Part shown: in pieces, positions 17,618 to 26,298 of the stretch
How positions within the stretch are numbered: the stretch's first letter is position 1
Layout of the letters: every line of letters starts with the position of its first letter
Assembly: GCA_017527625.1 (NCBI GenBank)
Contig: JAFXPV010000023.1
Coordinates: 1-64,000, forward strand
Source: Bacteroidales bacterium
GTDB taxonomy: Bacteria > Bacteroidota > Bacteroidia > Bacteroidales > UBA932
DNA: 64,000 nt
Direction: 5' to 3'
Program-made: the position numbers and the translations under genes
The notes under the pieces: model-generated
The model's input: only the letters and a program-made list of their open reading frames with translations
Databases searched by the model: none
Told to the model about the DNA's origin: nothing

Positions 17618-18592
17618 ATGAAAATCGGTGATGTCGATTTAGGGGACAAACCCCTCCTTCTGGCGCCAATGGAGGACGTCACGGACGTGTCTTTCCGTTA
17701 TGTCTGCAAGAAGTTCGGCGCCGATATGATGTACACCGAATTCATCTCTTCCGACGGCCTTGTCCGCGACGCTGCGGGCTGTCTGGCCAAGATGCAGGTT
17801 TACGATTACGAACGGCCGATAGGTATGCAGGTCTACGGCAACATCCCCGACGCGATGGTGGAGTCCGCAGTGCGAATGGACGAGGCGGGGGCCGATGTGG
17901 TGGACATCAACTTCGGCTGCCCGGTGAGCAAGATAGCGCGGCGCGGGGCTGGCAGCGGTATGATGAAGGAGCCTGACAAGATGGTGGAAATCACCCGCAG
18001 GATCGTCGAGGCCGTGAAAAGGCCGGTGACGGTAAAGACCCGCCTGGGATGGGACGAGAATTCAAAGATCATAGTGGAGCTGGCGGAGAGGCTGCAGGAT
18101 GCAGGCATAGCCGCACTGACGATACACGGCCGCACCCGCTGCCAGATGTACAAGGGCGAGGCGGACTGGACGCTGATCGGCGAGGTCAAGAACAATCCCC
18201 GGATGCACATCCCCATCATCGGCAATGGCGACATCAAGACTCCGCAGGATGCCGCGGCCGCTTTCGACCGTTACGGTGTGGACGGGATAATGATAGGCCG
18301 CGCTAGCTTCGGCCATCCGTGGATCTTCAGGGAGATAAGGCACTATCTCGAAACGGGGGAAGAGCTGCCGCCGATGTCCGTGGCTGACCGTGTGGCCCTG
18401 GCCAAGGACCACCTGGCCAAATCCGTCGAGGTGAAGGGAGAACGCACCGGCGTGCTGGAGATGCGCCGCCATCTGAGCTGCTATTTCAAGTCGCTCGACA
18501 ATTTCAAGGAGACGAGGCTGAAGCTGGTGACGACTATGGATATAGATGAGATCAATTCTATTTTAGACTACATACAAGAACGCTGGGGATAA
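17618..18592 (+). CDS. dusB: tRNA-dihydrouridine synthase (DusB-like)
   Basis: A 324-residue FMN enzyme that reduces uridines in the tRNA D-loop. The ATG at 17618 gives the expected start MKIGDVDLGDKPLLLAPMEDVTD; the open frame further upstream is antisense to murA and not coding. APMEDVTDVSFR is the flavin-binding signature, the catalytic Cys is in DINFGCPVSKIARRGAG, and VKTRLGWDE, LTIHGRTRCQMYKGEADW and IIGNGDI are the FMN/tRNA-contact motifs. Its stop overlaps the lpxK start by 1 bp (TAATG), so they are co-translated. Confidence 0.94.
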   Translation: MKIGDVDLGDKPLLLAPMEDVTDVSFRYVCKKFGADMMYTEFISSDGLVRDAAGCLAKMQVYDYERPIGMQVYGNIPDAMVESAVRMDEAGADVVDINFGCPVSKIARRGAGSGMMKEPDKMVEITRRIVEAVKRPVTVKTRLGWDENSKIIVELAERLQDAGIAALTIHGRTRCQMYKGEADWTLIGEVKNNPRMHIPIIGNGDIKTPQDAAAAFDRYGVDGIMIGRASFGHPWIFREIRHYLETGEELPPMSVADRVALAKDHLAKSVEVKGERTGVLEMRRHLSCYFKSLDNFKETRLKLVTTMDIDEINSILDYIQERWG

Positions 18593-19632
18593 TGTCATCT
18601 TTCGTTAACAAAGTTCTTCTTTTTCCATACTACGCCCTGCTGGCGGCGCGCAACCGCGCCTACGACAAAGGCCGTCGCAAGACGGCGGACTACCGCAGCT
18701 ACGGCGACAGGGTCATATCGATCGGAAACATAGCGATGGGAGGCACGGGCAAGACTCCGCACGTGGAGATGTTCATCCGCCATTTCCTCGCCGAGGGCAA
18801 GACCGTGGCCGTGATTTCGAGAGGCTACAAGCGCAAGACCAAAGAACAGATAGAAGTGCAGGTCGATTCCTCTCCCCTGGAGGTCGGCGACGAGCCGCTG
18901 CAGATCAAGCGCAAGTTCCCCCAGGTGCGCGTATTCGTCGACAAGAAGAGGGAAGTCCCCACCGAGCAGCTCATCAACCCTCCGCTGGGTCAGCCGGTCG
19001 ATTATGTCATCCTCGACGACGCCCACCAGTACCGCAGGCTCATCCCCGGCCGTTCGATCGTACTGATCGATTACAGCAGGCCGGTCTTCAAGGACAGCCT
19101 CTTCCCCTTCGGAAGGCTGCGCGACCTGCCGACGCAGATCAAGAGGGCGGATACCATAATAATAACGCGCAGCCCAGCGTGGCTCGACGAGTGGCAGAAG
19201 GAGAAGATACGCACAGCCAACCGCATAAACCTCAGCCAGAGACTTTTCTTCACGACTGTGGACTACCTCAAGCCCGTTCAGGTGTTCGAGGGGGCCGACG
19301 GCCGATTCATCTACAGCCAGGAAGCCATCCTGTTTACGGGCATAGCGGACCCGATCGAGCTCCACAATTACCTCACGACCAAATATGCCGAAATATACGA
19401 GGTCAAGTATCCCGACCATCATCTATATACTAAAGGTGACCTCAAGGCTCTGGCGCGTCTGGCCAGAAAGCACCCAGCCGCCGTGCTCCTCACTACCGAG
19501 AAGGATGCACAACGGCTGAGACTTGTCGAAAACGCCTGCAAGGCTGTCAGCACCCGGCTGTTCTATGTTCCCATAGAGACCAGGCTGATAGAGGGTGAGA
19601 GCGACCTACTTCTCTACAAAAGTCACAATTGA
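18592..19632 (+). CDS. lpxK: Tetraacyldisaccharide 4'-kinase LpxK (lipid A synthesis)
   Basis: A 346-residue kinase that phosphorylates the 4' position of the lipid A disaccharide at the inner membrane. A hydrophobic N-terminal segment (VLLFPYYALLAARN) precedes the P-loop in SIGNIAMGGTGKTPHVEM; the VISRGYKRKT and DVILDDAHQYR-like YVILDDAHQYRRL motifs are typical of LpxK, where DDxxQHR is usual. The presence shows an LPS-bearing Gram-negative. Coupled to dusB by a 1-bp overlap; its 3' end overlaps the convergent GH51 gene by 27 bp. Confidence 0.94.
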   Translation: MSSFVNKVLLFPYYALLAARNRAYDKGRRKTADYRSYGDRVISIGNIAMGGTGKTPHVEMFIRHFLAEGKTVAVISRGYKRKTKEQIEVQVDSSPLEVGDEPLQIKRKFPQVRVFVDKKREVPTEQLINPPLGQPVDYVILDDAHQYRRLIPGRSIVLIDYSRPVFKDSLFPFGRLRDLPTQIKRADTIIITRSPAWLDEWQKEKIRTANRINLSQRLFFTTVDYLKPVQVFEGADGRFIYSQEAILFTGIADPIELHNYLTTKYAEIYEVKYPDHHLYTKGDLKALARLARKHPAAVLLTTEKDAQRLRLVENACKAVSTRLFYVPIETRLIEGESDLLLYKSHN

Positions 19633-21171
19633 GTGAGCCGGAATCTTGAAGGTCAGCGATGACCCGTCGACGCTGAAGGCGCTGAATGACTTGGTTCCCA
19701 CCTTGTCGGGGACGTCGAAGGAGTTGTAATCCTTGATGTCAGGGCTTGTCAGTATCTCTGCGGTGAAGGCTTTTCCGCTGCCGCCGAGGTTGACGGTCAC
19801 GTCCACGTCATTGTCAAGGTTGACGTTGGTGACTGAGATGCTCAGCTTGCCTGCGTCGGAGATTGAAGTAGTAGAACTGATCGAGTGTACGTCGGCCAGT
19901 TTGCCGTCGGCGCTCTGGAGCAGGTCTGATTTCACGTCGGCCGGCACATATTTGTTCCTGCGGTGGGTGTTGTACATCTTGTAGACGAAATAGGTGGGAG
20001 TCTTGACCATCTTGTCGTCGCGGGTGAGGAGCATCGCCTGCAGCACATTGACCATCTGGGCGATGTTGGTCATATTGATGCGTTGGGTGTATTTGTGGAA
20101 GATGTCGAAAGAGGTGGAAGCCACGATGGCGTCGCGCATCGTGTTCTGCTGGAAGAGGTGGCCCGGGTTGGTGCCTTCCTCAACGTCCCACCAGGTGCCC
20201 CACTCGTCGATGAGCAGCTTGACGTGGCCTTCAGGGTCGTATTTGTCCATTATGGCGATGTGCTTCTGGATTACAGGCTCGATGCCCATTGACTTGGCGA
20301 CGGTCCAGTAGTAGAAATCAGAGTCGAAATCGGTGGCGGAGCCGTGGCTGGGCTTGCTGAAGTCTGTTGAGTAGTAGTGCACGCCGACGCCGTTCATCTG
20401 CTGGCCGATGCCGGACATCAGGACTTCGGTCCAGTTATAGTCGTAGTCGGAAGCGCCGCTGGCAATCTTGAAGAGGTGGTTTCCGCCGTAGTCGCGGCAA
20501 TACTCGGCATAGCGGCGGTATTCGCCGGCATAGTATTCCGGAGTCATCTGGCCGCCGCAGCCCCAGCTTTCGTTGCCGACGCCGAGATATTTCACCTTCC
20601 AGGGCTCCTTGCGGCCGTTCTTGGCGCGCAGGTCAGCCCACTTGCCTCCGTCAGCGGTCATATAGAGCACCCAGTTTGCAAGCTCCTGCACGCTGCCGCT
20701 GCCGACGTTGCCGCTGATATAGGGTTCACATCCCAGCATCTCGCACAGGTTCAGGAATTCGTGGGTACCGAAGCTGTTGTTCTCCACGGTGCCTCCCCAG
20801 GAAGAGTTGACCATCGTGGGACGGTTGTCGCCGATGCCGTCTTCCCAGTGGTAATAGTCGGCGAAGCAGCCGCCCGGCCAGCGGATTACCGGCACTTTAA
20901 GCTCGCGCAGAGCTTCCAGCACGTCGTTGCGGTAGCCGTCGGTGTTGGGGATGGATGAGTTCTTGCCCACCCAGATGCCGCCGTATATGCCGCTTCCCAG
21001 ATGTTCGGCGAACTGTCCGTACAACTCGTCGGGGATGACGTTAGCCGCCTGGTCGGGATGGATGGTAATGGTCGCGGTGTTGGTGATTGCCTCTCCGGCC
21101 TGGTTGCCCGAGCAAGAGACAAGGACGGCTGCACACAAGGCAGCGAGAGATGCTAAGAATAGTTTTTTCAT
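19606..21171 (-). CDS. GH51 alpha-L-arabinofuranosidase, lipoprotein
   Basis: A 521-residue glycoside hydrolase that removes arabinofuranosyl side chains from arabinan or arabinoxylan. The N-terminus MKKLFLASLAALCAAVLVSCSG ends in a lipobox (shown here within the limit as LVSC), so it is membrane anchored. GH51 landmarks are YGQFAEHLGSGIYGG, VIRWPGGCFADYYHWEDG, the acid/base Glu in YLGVGNESWGCGG and the nucleophile Glu in LLIDEWGTWWDVE; a beta-sandwich domain follows (~430-521). It stands alone with no SusC/SusD genes nearby. Together with the GH43 and esterase genes at the right of the window it points to arabinose-decorated hemicellulose use. Confidence 0.93.
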   Translation of the reverse strand: MKKLFLASLAALCAAVLVSCSGNQAGEAITNTATITIHPDQAANVIPDELYGQFAEHLGSGIYGGIWVGKNSSIPNTDGYRNDVLEALRELKVPVIRWPGGCFADYYHWEDGIGDNRPTMVNSSWGGTVENNSFGTHEFLNLCEMLGCEPYISGNVGSGSVQELANWVLYMTADGGKWADLRAKNGRKEPWKVKYLGVGNESWGCGGQMTPEYYAGEYRRYAEYCRDYGGNHLFKIASGASDYDYNWTEVLMSGIGQQMNGVGVHYYSTDFSKPSHGSATDFDSDFYYWTVAKSMGIEPVIQKHIAIMDKYDPEGHVKLLIDEWGTWWDVEEGTNPGHLFQQNTMRDAIVASTSFDIFHKYTQRINMTNIAQMVNVLQAMLLTRDDKMVKTPTYFVYKMYNTHRRNKYVPADVKSDLLQSADGKLADVHSISSTTSISDAGKLSISVTNVNLDNDVDVTVNLGGSGKAFTAEILTSPDIKDYNSFDVPDKVGTKSFSAFSVDGSSLTFKIPAHSIVTFVEK

Positions 21172-21249
21172 AGTCTGTTGAGGTTTACAGTCGGTAAATT
21201 TAGGAAAAAACAGCGATAACGAGAAAACGATATAAACATAAGTATATAA

Positions 21250-21280
21250 TTTGTTTGTTATGAGAAAATGTCTATCTTTG
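21250..21280 (+). promoter_or_regulatory. Promoter of the rplM-rpsI-rpsB-tsf operon
   Basis: TTTG at 21250-21253, a 19-bp spacer and TATCTTTG at 21273-21280, an essentially perfect Bacteroidota housekeeping promoter. The ~60-nt leader starts with a C-run and a G-run (CCCC at ~21284, GGGG at ~21297) that can form a small hairpin. Confidence 0.85.
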
Positions 21281-21341
21281 CAGCCCCCAAAAAAGTGGGG
21301 AATCGCAACATTTAAGTATTAACTATTTAACAATCAAGACT

Positions 21342-21794
21342 GTGGACACACTTAGCTACAAAACACTGTCGGTCAACAAAGAGAACTCCTCTAAAGAGTG
21401 GGTTGTCATCGATGCTACCGATCTCGTCCTCGGCCGTCTTGCTAGCAGGGTAGCGATTTTGCTCCGTGGCAAAAACAAACCCAACTTCACTCCGAACGCT
21501 GACTGTGGTGACAACGTCATCATCCTCAACGCAGACAAAGTCCGTCTGACCGGAAAGAAGCTCACTGACAAGCAATACGTCCGCCACACCGGTTATCCGG
21601 GAGGTCAGCGTTTCACAACGCCCAAGGATTTGTTCGCACGCAAGCCGTTGGCCGTTCTCGAGCACGCCATCAAAGGTATGCTTCCCAAGACACGTCTGGG
21701 TGAGAAACAGTTCCACAACCTGTACCTTTACACAGGCAACGAACATCCTCACGCAGCTCAAAACCCTAGAACTATTACATTAAACGAAATCTAA
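21342..21794 (+). CDS. rplM: 50S ribosomal protein L13
   Basis: A 150-residue ribosomal protein L13. It starts at GTG (21342), giving the Bacteroidota-type N-terminus MDTLSYKTLSVNKENS; no ATG lies at a suitable place. The core WVVIDATDLVLGRLASRVA, LLRGKNKPNFTPNADCGD and YPGGQRFTTPKD segments are diagnostic. rpsI follows after 7 bp, the usual rplM-rpsI pair. Confidence 0.96.
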   Translation: MDTLSYKTLSVNKENSSKEWVVIDATDLVLGRLASRVAILLRGKNKPNFTPNADCGDNVIILNADKVRLTGKKLTDKQYVRHTGYPGGQRFTTPKDLFARKPLAVLEHAIKGMLPKTRLGEKQFHNLYLYTGNEHPHAAQNPRTITLNEI

Positions 21795-21801
21795 ACAGAG
21801 C

Positions 21802-22191
21802 ATGGAAGTAATCAACGCCCTTGGAAGACGTAAATCAGCAGTTGCTCGCGTTTATGTAAACACTGGAAAAGGCAACATCACGATCAACGACCGTCCCCTC
21901 GAAGAGTACTTCAGGGAGGACACTCTCCGTTACATCGTGCAGCAGCCTCTGGAACTCACAGGTACCCTTTCTTCATTCGACATCAAGGTTACCCTTGACG
22001 GCGGTGGAATCAAAGGTCAGGCTGAAGCTCTCCGCCTTGCAATCGCCCGCGCGCTTTGCAAGATCGACAAGGAAGCTTATCGCCCTATTCTCAAATCAAA
22101 CGGCTTCCTCACCCGTGACAGCCGCGAGGTCGAGAGAAAGAAACCTGGTCAGCCCGGTGCTCGCAGACGCTTCCAATTCAGCAAACGTTAA
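21802..22191 (+). CDS. rpsI: 30S ribosomal protein S9
   Basis: A 129-residue S9 with ALGRRKSAVARVYV at the N-terminus, the VTLDGGGIKGQAEALRLAIARAL core and the invariant C-terminal tail ending RRRFQFSKR, whose last Arg reaches the P-site tRNA. Normal length; second gene of the operon. Confidence 0.97.
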   Translation: MEVINALGRRKSAVARVYVNTGKGNITINDRPLEEYFREDTLRYIVQQPLELTGTLSSFDIKVTLDGGGIKGQAEALRLAIARALCKIDKEAYRPILKSNGFLTRDSREVERKKPGQPGARRRFQFSKR

Positions 22192-22284
22192 CATTTATTA
22201 CGATTTACGACTCATTGCACAGGTGGTTTACAGTAAAATGATCGGACCCGCTTTTAGCTACCAATCGTTTGACCATCTGCGGAA

Positions 22285-22352
22285 AATCTGAAAGACCGGG
22301 CAGACCCGCTACTTTCAGGATTGACAAAAAGAGAATCCTTCGCACGAAGGAT
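22285..22352 (+). ncRNA. Structured leader RNA upstream of rpsB (candidate ribosomal-protein autoregulatory element)
   Basis: The 188-nt gap between rpsI and rpsB is long for this operon and holds two hairpins. The first pairs TGAAAG (22289-22294) with CTTTCA (22312-22317), encloses an inner helix CGGG (22297-22300)/CCCG (22305-22308) with a CAGA loop, and can be extended by AATC/GGATT. The second pairs ATCCTTC (22335-22341) with GAAGGAT (22346-22352) around GCAC. No T-run follows, so these are not terminators. S2 autoregulation of rpsB-tsf is known in other bacteria; that this is such an element is inference. Confidence 0.5.
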
Positions 22353-22379
22353 CACAGAAACAAACAAAAACAAACCAAA

Positions 22380-23234
22380 ATGTCTAGAACAAATTTCCAA
22401 GACTTACTCGATGCAGGTGTTCACTTCGGACATATGAAGAGAAAATGGAATCCTAAAATGGCTCCCTATATCTATATGGAGAAGAACGGGATTCACATCA
22501 TTGACCTGCATAAGACTGTTGTCAAAATAGATGAAGCTGCAGCAGTTATGAAACAGCTTGCCCTCGCAGGCCGCAAGATACTGTTCGTAGCCACCAAGAA
22601 ACAAGCCAAAGAAATTGTCGCCGCCCAGGCACAGGCAGTCAATATGCCGTATGTAACAGAGCGTTGGGCTGGTGGCATGCTCACCAACTTCCCGACCATC
22701 CGCAAGGCTGTCAAGAAGATGAATACCATCGACAAGATGATCAGCGACGGTACCTTCGAGACCCTTGCCAAGAGGGAACGCCTCCAGATCACCCGTCAGA
22801 GGGCCAAACTCGAGAAGAACCTCGGTTCTATCGCCGACCTCAACCGCCTCCCTTCAGCACTCTTCGTAGTTGACGTACAGAAAGAGATCAACGCTGTCAA
22901 GGAAGCCAACCGCCTCAACATTCCCGTAATCGCTATGGTTGATACTTGTTGCGATCCTACCAACATTGATTATGTGATTCCGGCAAATGATGATGCTGCA
23001 AAGTCTATCGCCCTTGTTACAGAAGTTCTCTGCAAGGCCGTAGCTGAAGGTCTGGAAGAGCGCAAACTCGAGAAAGACAAAGCTCAGGACGAAGCCGGTG
23101 ACGAAGCTGAAGCAGCTCCCGCTCCTGCAAGAAGGGTACGCACCCGCAGGTCAGCTCCGAAGGCTGAGGCCAAAGCCGAAGAAGTTAAACAGGAAGAGAG
23201 CGCTCCCGCTGAAGCTGCTCCTGCCAATGAATAA
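22380..23234 (+). CDS. rpsB: 30S ribosomal protein S2
   Basis: A 284-residue S2. The ATG at 22380 gives MSRTNFQDLLDAGVHFGHMK, the standard start; the frame upstream is leader. Motifs include NPKMAPYIY, HIIDLHKTV, GRKILFVATKKQAK, ERWAGGMLTNF and PVIAMVDTCCDPTNIDYVIPANDDA. The last ~45 residues are an Ala/Pro/Glu/Lys-rich tail (APAPARRVRTRR and onward), longer than in E. coli S2 but common in Bacteroidota. tsf follows after 18 bp. Confidence 0.97.
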   Translation: MSRTNFQDLLDAGVHFGHMKRKWNPKMAPYIYMEKNGIHIIDLHKTVVKIDEAAAVMKQLALAGRKILFVATKKQAKEIVAAQAQAVNMPYVTERWAGGMLTNFPTIRKAVKKMNTIDKMISDGTFETLAKRERLQITRQRAKLEKNLGSIADLNRLPSALFVVDVQKEINAVKEANRLNIPVIAMVDTCCDPTNIDYVIPANDDAAKSIALVTEVLCKAVAEGLEERKLEKDKAQDEAGDEAEAAPAPARRVRTRRSAPKAEAKAEEVKQEESAPAEAAPANE

Positions 23235-23252
23235 TCCTTAAAACTTATTGAC

Positions 23253-24242
23253 ATGGAAATCAAAGCAGCAGATGTCGCTAAATTGCGCAAAATGACAGGT
23301 GCAGGTATGATGGATTGCAAGAATGCACTTGTAGAGGCTGAAGGTGACTTCAACCGTGCCCAGGAAATCATCCGTGAAAAAGGCAAGCTCGTAGCAGCAA
23401 AACGTGCTGACCGCGAGACTACCGAAGGTGCCGTAGTTGCCCGCATCAACGGCAACAAGGCTATCCTCGTAAGCCTTGGTTGCGAGACTGACTTCGTTGC
23501 AGCCAATGCAGAGTTCAAAGCTCTTGCAGAGGATATCGCAGACGCAGCTATCGCAGCTTTCCCGGCTGACAAAGAAGGCCTTATGGCAACTAAGATGGCT
23601 GACGGCCGCACAGTTGAAGAAGCTATTACCGAACAGACCGGTAAGAGCGGTGAGAAGCACGTGATTGCTTACTATGCTACTCTCGAGGCTCCCTGCATCG
23701 GTTCATACATCCACTTCACTCACAAGGACGGCGCCCTCGTTGGTTTCAACAAGGAAGTTCCCGGCGACCTCGGCAAACACATCGCAATGCAGGTTACTTC
23801 AATGAAACCCGTTGCTGTCAACGCTGAAAGCGTTCCCGCCGAAATCGTTAAGCAGGAACTCGAAGTTGCCACCGAGAAGACCAAAGAGGAGCAGATCCAG
23901 AAGGCCGTTGACGCAGCTCTCAAGAAAGCCGGTATCAACCCCGCCCACTGCGACAGCGAGGACCACATCGAGTCCAATACTGCCAAAGGTTGGCTCACTC
24001 CCGAGCAGGCAGCTCAGGCCCGCGAGATCATCAAGACCGTCTCAGCTGAGAAGGCCGCCAATCTTCCCGCAGCTATGATCGAGAACATTGCGAAAGGTCG
24101 TCTGGCCAAGTTCTTCAAGGAGCAGACTCTCGAAGAGCAGGAGTTCGTGATGGAAGGCAAGATCGCTGTCAAGGATTACATCGCAAGCATCGACAAAGAC
24201 GCCAAGGTAACGGCTTTCCGCCGCTTCTCTCTCAGCGACTAA
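23253..24242 (+). CDS. tsf: Translation elongation factor Ts
   Basis: A 329-residue guanine nucleotide exchange factor for EF-Tu. The N-terminal UBA-like domain reads VAKLRKMTGAGMMDCKNALVEAEGD, followed by the signature GAVVARINGNKAILVSLGCETDFVA. The length, with an extra ~50-residue segment rich in Glu/Lys (KTKEEQIQKAVDAALKKAG), is normal for Bacteroidota. Last gene of the operon, followed by a strong terminator. Confidence 0.97.
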   Translation: MEIKAADVAKLRKMTGAGMMDCKNALVEAEGDFNRAQEIIREKGKLVAAKRADRETTEGAVVARINGNKAILVSLGCETDFVAANAEFKALAEDIADAAIAAFPADKEGLMATKMADGRTVEEAITEQTGKSGEKHVIAYYATLEAPCIGSYIHFTHKDGALVGFNKEVPGDLGKHIAMQVTSMKPVAVNAESVPAEIVKQELEVATEKTKEEQIQKAVDAALKKAGINPAHCDSEDHIESNTAKGWLTPEQAAQAREIIKTVSAEKAANLPAAMIENIAKGRLAKFFKEQTLEEQEFVMEGKIAVKDYIASIDKDAKVTAFRRFSLSD

Positions 24243-24265
24243 GTCGTCAGGTATAAAATTGAAAG

Positions 24266-24293
24266 AAGGTGTCCGTGAGGGCACCTTTTTTTT
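24266..24293 (+). terminator. Rho-independent terminator after tsf
   Basis: AAGGTGTCC (24266-24274) pairs with GGGCACCTT (24279-24287) around a GTGA loop, one G-T wobble, followed by an uninterrupted T-run to 24293. Confidence 0.92.
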
Positions 24294-24295
24294 GT

Positions 24296-24303
24296 TACAT
24301 TTG
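24296..24303 (+). promoter_or_regulatory. -7 box of the CE1-like esterase gene
   Basis: TACATTTG matches TAnnTTTG and lies directly after the tsf terminator, 37 bp before the ATG at 24341. No clear -33 element is seen because the terminator occupies that place. Confidence 0.5.
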
Positions 24304-24340
24304 TGGGAGTGATAATTACACAATTCTAACAACTGATACA

Positions 24341-25525
24341 ATGAAGAAAATATTATTGACAATCGCTGCGGCTCTCGTGTCTCTTTCGTTCGCCGCAAAT
24401 GCCCAGGAGCTCTCGAGTGCTCCCGGCCCTGTGGATTCACCCCAGATCAATCCCGACGGCACCGTCACTTTCCGCTTCCAGGACAGGAAGGCTGTGAAAG
24501 TGCAGGTTACCGGCGACTTCCTGCCCCCTCAAAGGGTAGGCAGACAGGAAGTGCAGGGCGTCGCCGATATGAAAGAAGGCGAGAACGGAGTGTGGGAATA
24601 CACCACCGACAAACTGGCTCCTGAATTCTACGGATACAAGTTCATCGTTGACGGAGTGACCATTCCCGACCCGGCCAACCTCGTAGTCTGCAGGGACGGT
24701 TCCACTCTCACGTCAAAATTCCTTATCCCCGGCGAAAGGGCAGACCTCTATGCCATCCACGACGTTCCTCACGGCACAGTGGCCCACGTGTGGTATCCTT
24801 CTCCGGTGGCAGGTTTCAACCGCCGTATGGCAGTCTATACTCCCGCCGGTTACGAGACCAGCCCCAAGACCAGATATCCGGTGGTCTATATCCTCCACGG
24901 CATCGGCGGTGACGAGGACTCCTGGCTCACCCACGGCCGTGCAGCCCAGATCCTCGACAACCTCATCGCTTCCGGCAAGGCCAAACCGATGATCGCTGTC
25001 TTCACCAACGGCAACATCTCACAGCAGGCTGCCGTACACCAGACCGGCAACGGCTATATCCATCAGTCAACAATGCTTCCCAAGACTATGGAGGGCACTT
25101 TCGAGACTTCCTTCAACGAGGTAGTCAATTTCATCGACAAGAACTACCGCACCATCGCAAAGAAGCAGTCAAGGGCTATCTGCGGCCTGTCGATGGGCGG
25201 CCACCACAGCCTCTATATCTCTGCCAACAATCCCGATGAGTTCGGATATGTCGGCCTGTTCTCCGCAGCTGTAGGAGTCGCCAACGCATCAGTCTCTCCG
25301 ATGTACCAGGACAGGGAAGCCAAACTTGCCAGGCAGTTCGCCGGCAAGCCGCTGTATTTCATCGCCTGCGGCAATTCCGACTTCCTCTTCCAGGCCAACA
25401 AGGACTTTATGGCCGAACTCGACAAAGCCGGCTATCCCTACAAATTTATGGAGACCGACGGCGGCCACATCTGGAAGAACTGGCGCATCTACCTCACAGA
25501 GTATCTCCCGATGATATTCAAGTAG
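24341..25525 (+). CDS. Secreted CE1-type esterase with N-terminal E-set (CBM48-like) domain
   Basis: A 394-residue secreted esterase. ATG 24341 opens a signal peptide ending FAANAQ; upstream in-frame codons overlap the terminator. Residues ~35-130 form an E-set/CBM48-like domain (GTVTFRFQDRKAVKVQVTGDF, YGYKFIVDGVTIPDPAN). The catalytic alpha/beta-hydrolase domain has VYILHGIGGDEDSWLTHG, the nucleophile in CGLSMGGHHSLY, an acid in the GNSDFLF region and the His in DGGHIWKNW. This architecture is that of feruloyl/acetyl-xylan esterase-like (CE1, enterochelin-esterase-like) proteins in Bacteroidota. Same architecture as the gene at 60643-61722 on the minus strand. Confidence 0.87.
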   Translation: MKKILLTIAAALVSLSFAANAQELSSAPGPVDSPQINPDGTVTFRFQDRKAVKVQVTGDFLPPQRVGRQEVQGVADMKEGENGVWEYTTDKLAPEFYGYKFIVDGVTIPDPANLVVCRDGSTLTSKFLIPGERADLYAIHDVPHGTVAHVWYPSPVAGFNRRMAVYTPAGYETSPKTRYPVVYILHGIGGDEDSWLTHGRAAQILDNLIASGKAKPMIAVFTNGNISQQAAVHQTGNGYIHQSTMLPKTMEGTFETSFNEVVNFIDKNYRTIAKKQSRAICGLSMGGHHSLYISANNPDEFGYVGLFSAAVGVANASVSPMYQDREAKLARQFAGKPLYFIACGNSDFLFQANKDFMAELDKAGYPYKFMETDGGHIWKNWRIYLTEYLPMIFK

Positions 25526-25528
25526 CGG

Positions 25529-26242
25529 CTATTCCACGCAGGCAAGTGTCGCTGCTGACAGACGGAAGTCCGACGGAAGGACTGAAGCTGCGGCGGCGAT
25601 GGTGCTGCCGGTGGTCAGTACGTCATCAACAATAAGAATTCGGAAGGACCCTGCTGCGCGAAGACGTTGCAGGGCCTTTTCATTCAGGGAGAAGGCTCCG
25701 GCCATATTGCTGCGGCGGTCTGCCGCCCGGGTCTGGGTGCGGGTGAAACGGCGCCGGCGGATGAGCTTCGGCTCGAAGGCGGCTCCGAGGGCTGCGGCAA
25801 GTTCCCGACCGATGACATCGCTCTGGTTGAAGCCGCGGCGGAATTTCTTCAGCGGGTGCAGCGGCACGGGCACTACCGCGTCTATGTCAGCGAAGCGTCC
25901 CGCTTCCACCATCTTCCCGGCCAGCATCCCGGCCATGCGACGGCCGAGGCTGATGTCCCCGCCATACTTGAACTCGTAGATAAGGCGGCTGTAGGCGCTG
26001 TCGCGGCGGTAGAAGAACAGGCTGCAGGCCTGCTCTACGTGGGCTCCGGCCAGCCGCTGCTCCGCCGGATTGCCCTCCCAGCCCCAGAAGTAGGTAAAAG
26101 GGATGTCGTCCGCGCACGATGCACAGATATGCCTGGTCCCGATATCCAGCTTGGACCCGCATACAAGGCACATTCGCGGAAAAAAAAGGTCGCCCAGGGA
26201 GGCGACGCAGAGTCTGAAGATATGTCTTACCCCGCTGCCCAT
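25529..26242 (-). CDS. comF: ComF-family phosphoribosyltransferase-like protein
   Basis: A 237-residue ComF family protein. The N-terminal zinc ribbon is CLVCGSKLDIGTRHICASC, and the PRTase loop is RILIVDDVLTTGSTI near the C-terminus, with FRRGFNQSDVIGRELA before it. ComF is required for natural DNA uptake in several bacteria, acting in the cytoplasm; the role in Bacteroidota is not known. ATG at 26242 is preferred to the adjacent GTG at 26245. Convergent with the esterase (3-bp gap) and divergent from the diadenylate cyclase gene. Confidence 0.88.
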   Translation of the reverse strand: MGSGVRHIFRLCVASLGDLFFPRMCLVCGSKLDIGTRHICASCADDIPFTYFWGWEGNPAEQRLAGAHVEQACSLFFYRRDSAYSRLIYEFKYGGDISLGRRMAGMLAGKMVEAGRFADIDAVVPVPLHPLKKFRRGFNQSDVIGRELAAALGAAFEPKLIRRRRFTRTQTRAADRRSNMAGAFSLNEKALQRLRAAGSFRILIVDDVLTTGSTIAAAASVLPSDFRLSAATLACVE

Positions 26243-26256
26243 CACTTTCGTTTTCT

Positions 26257-26277
26257 CAAAGATACTTATTATCTTTG
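26257..26277. promoter_or_regulatory. Perfectly symmetric divergent -7 boxes, comF (-) / diadenylate cyclase (+)
   Basis: CAAAGATA (26257-26264), a CTTAT spacer and TATCTTTG (26270-26277) form a perfect 8-bp inverted repeat in which each arm is an ideal -7 box for one direction. The plus box is 21 bp before the ATG at 26299; the minus box is about 14 bp before the comF ATG. Confidence 0.7.
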
Positions 26278-26298
26278 ATAAATTATGTGTAATCTGCT

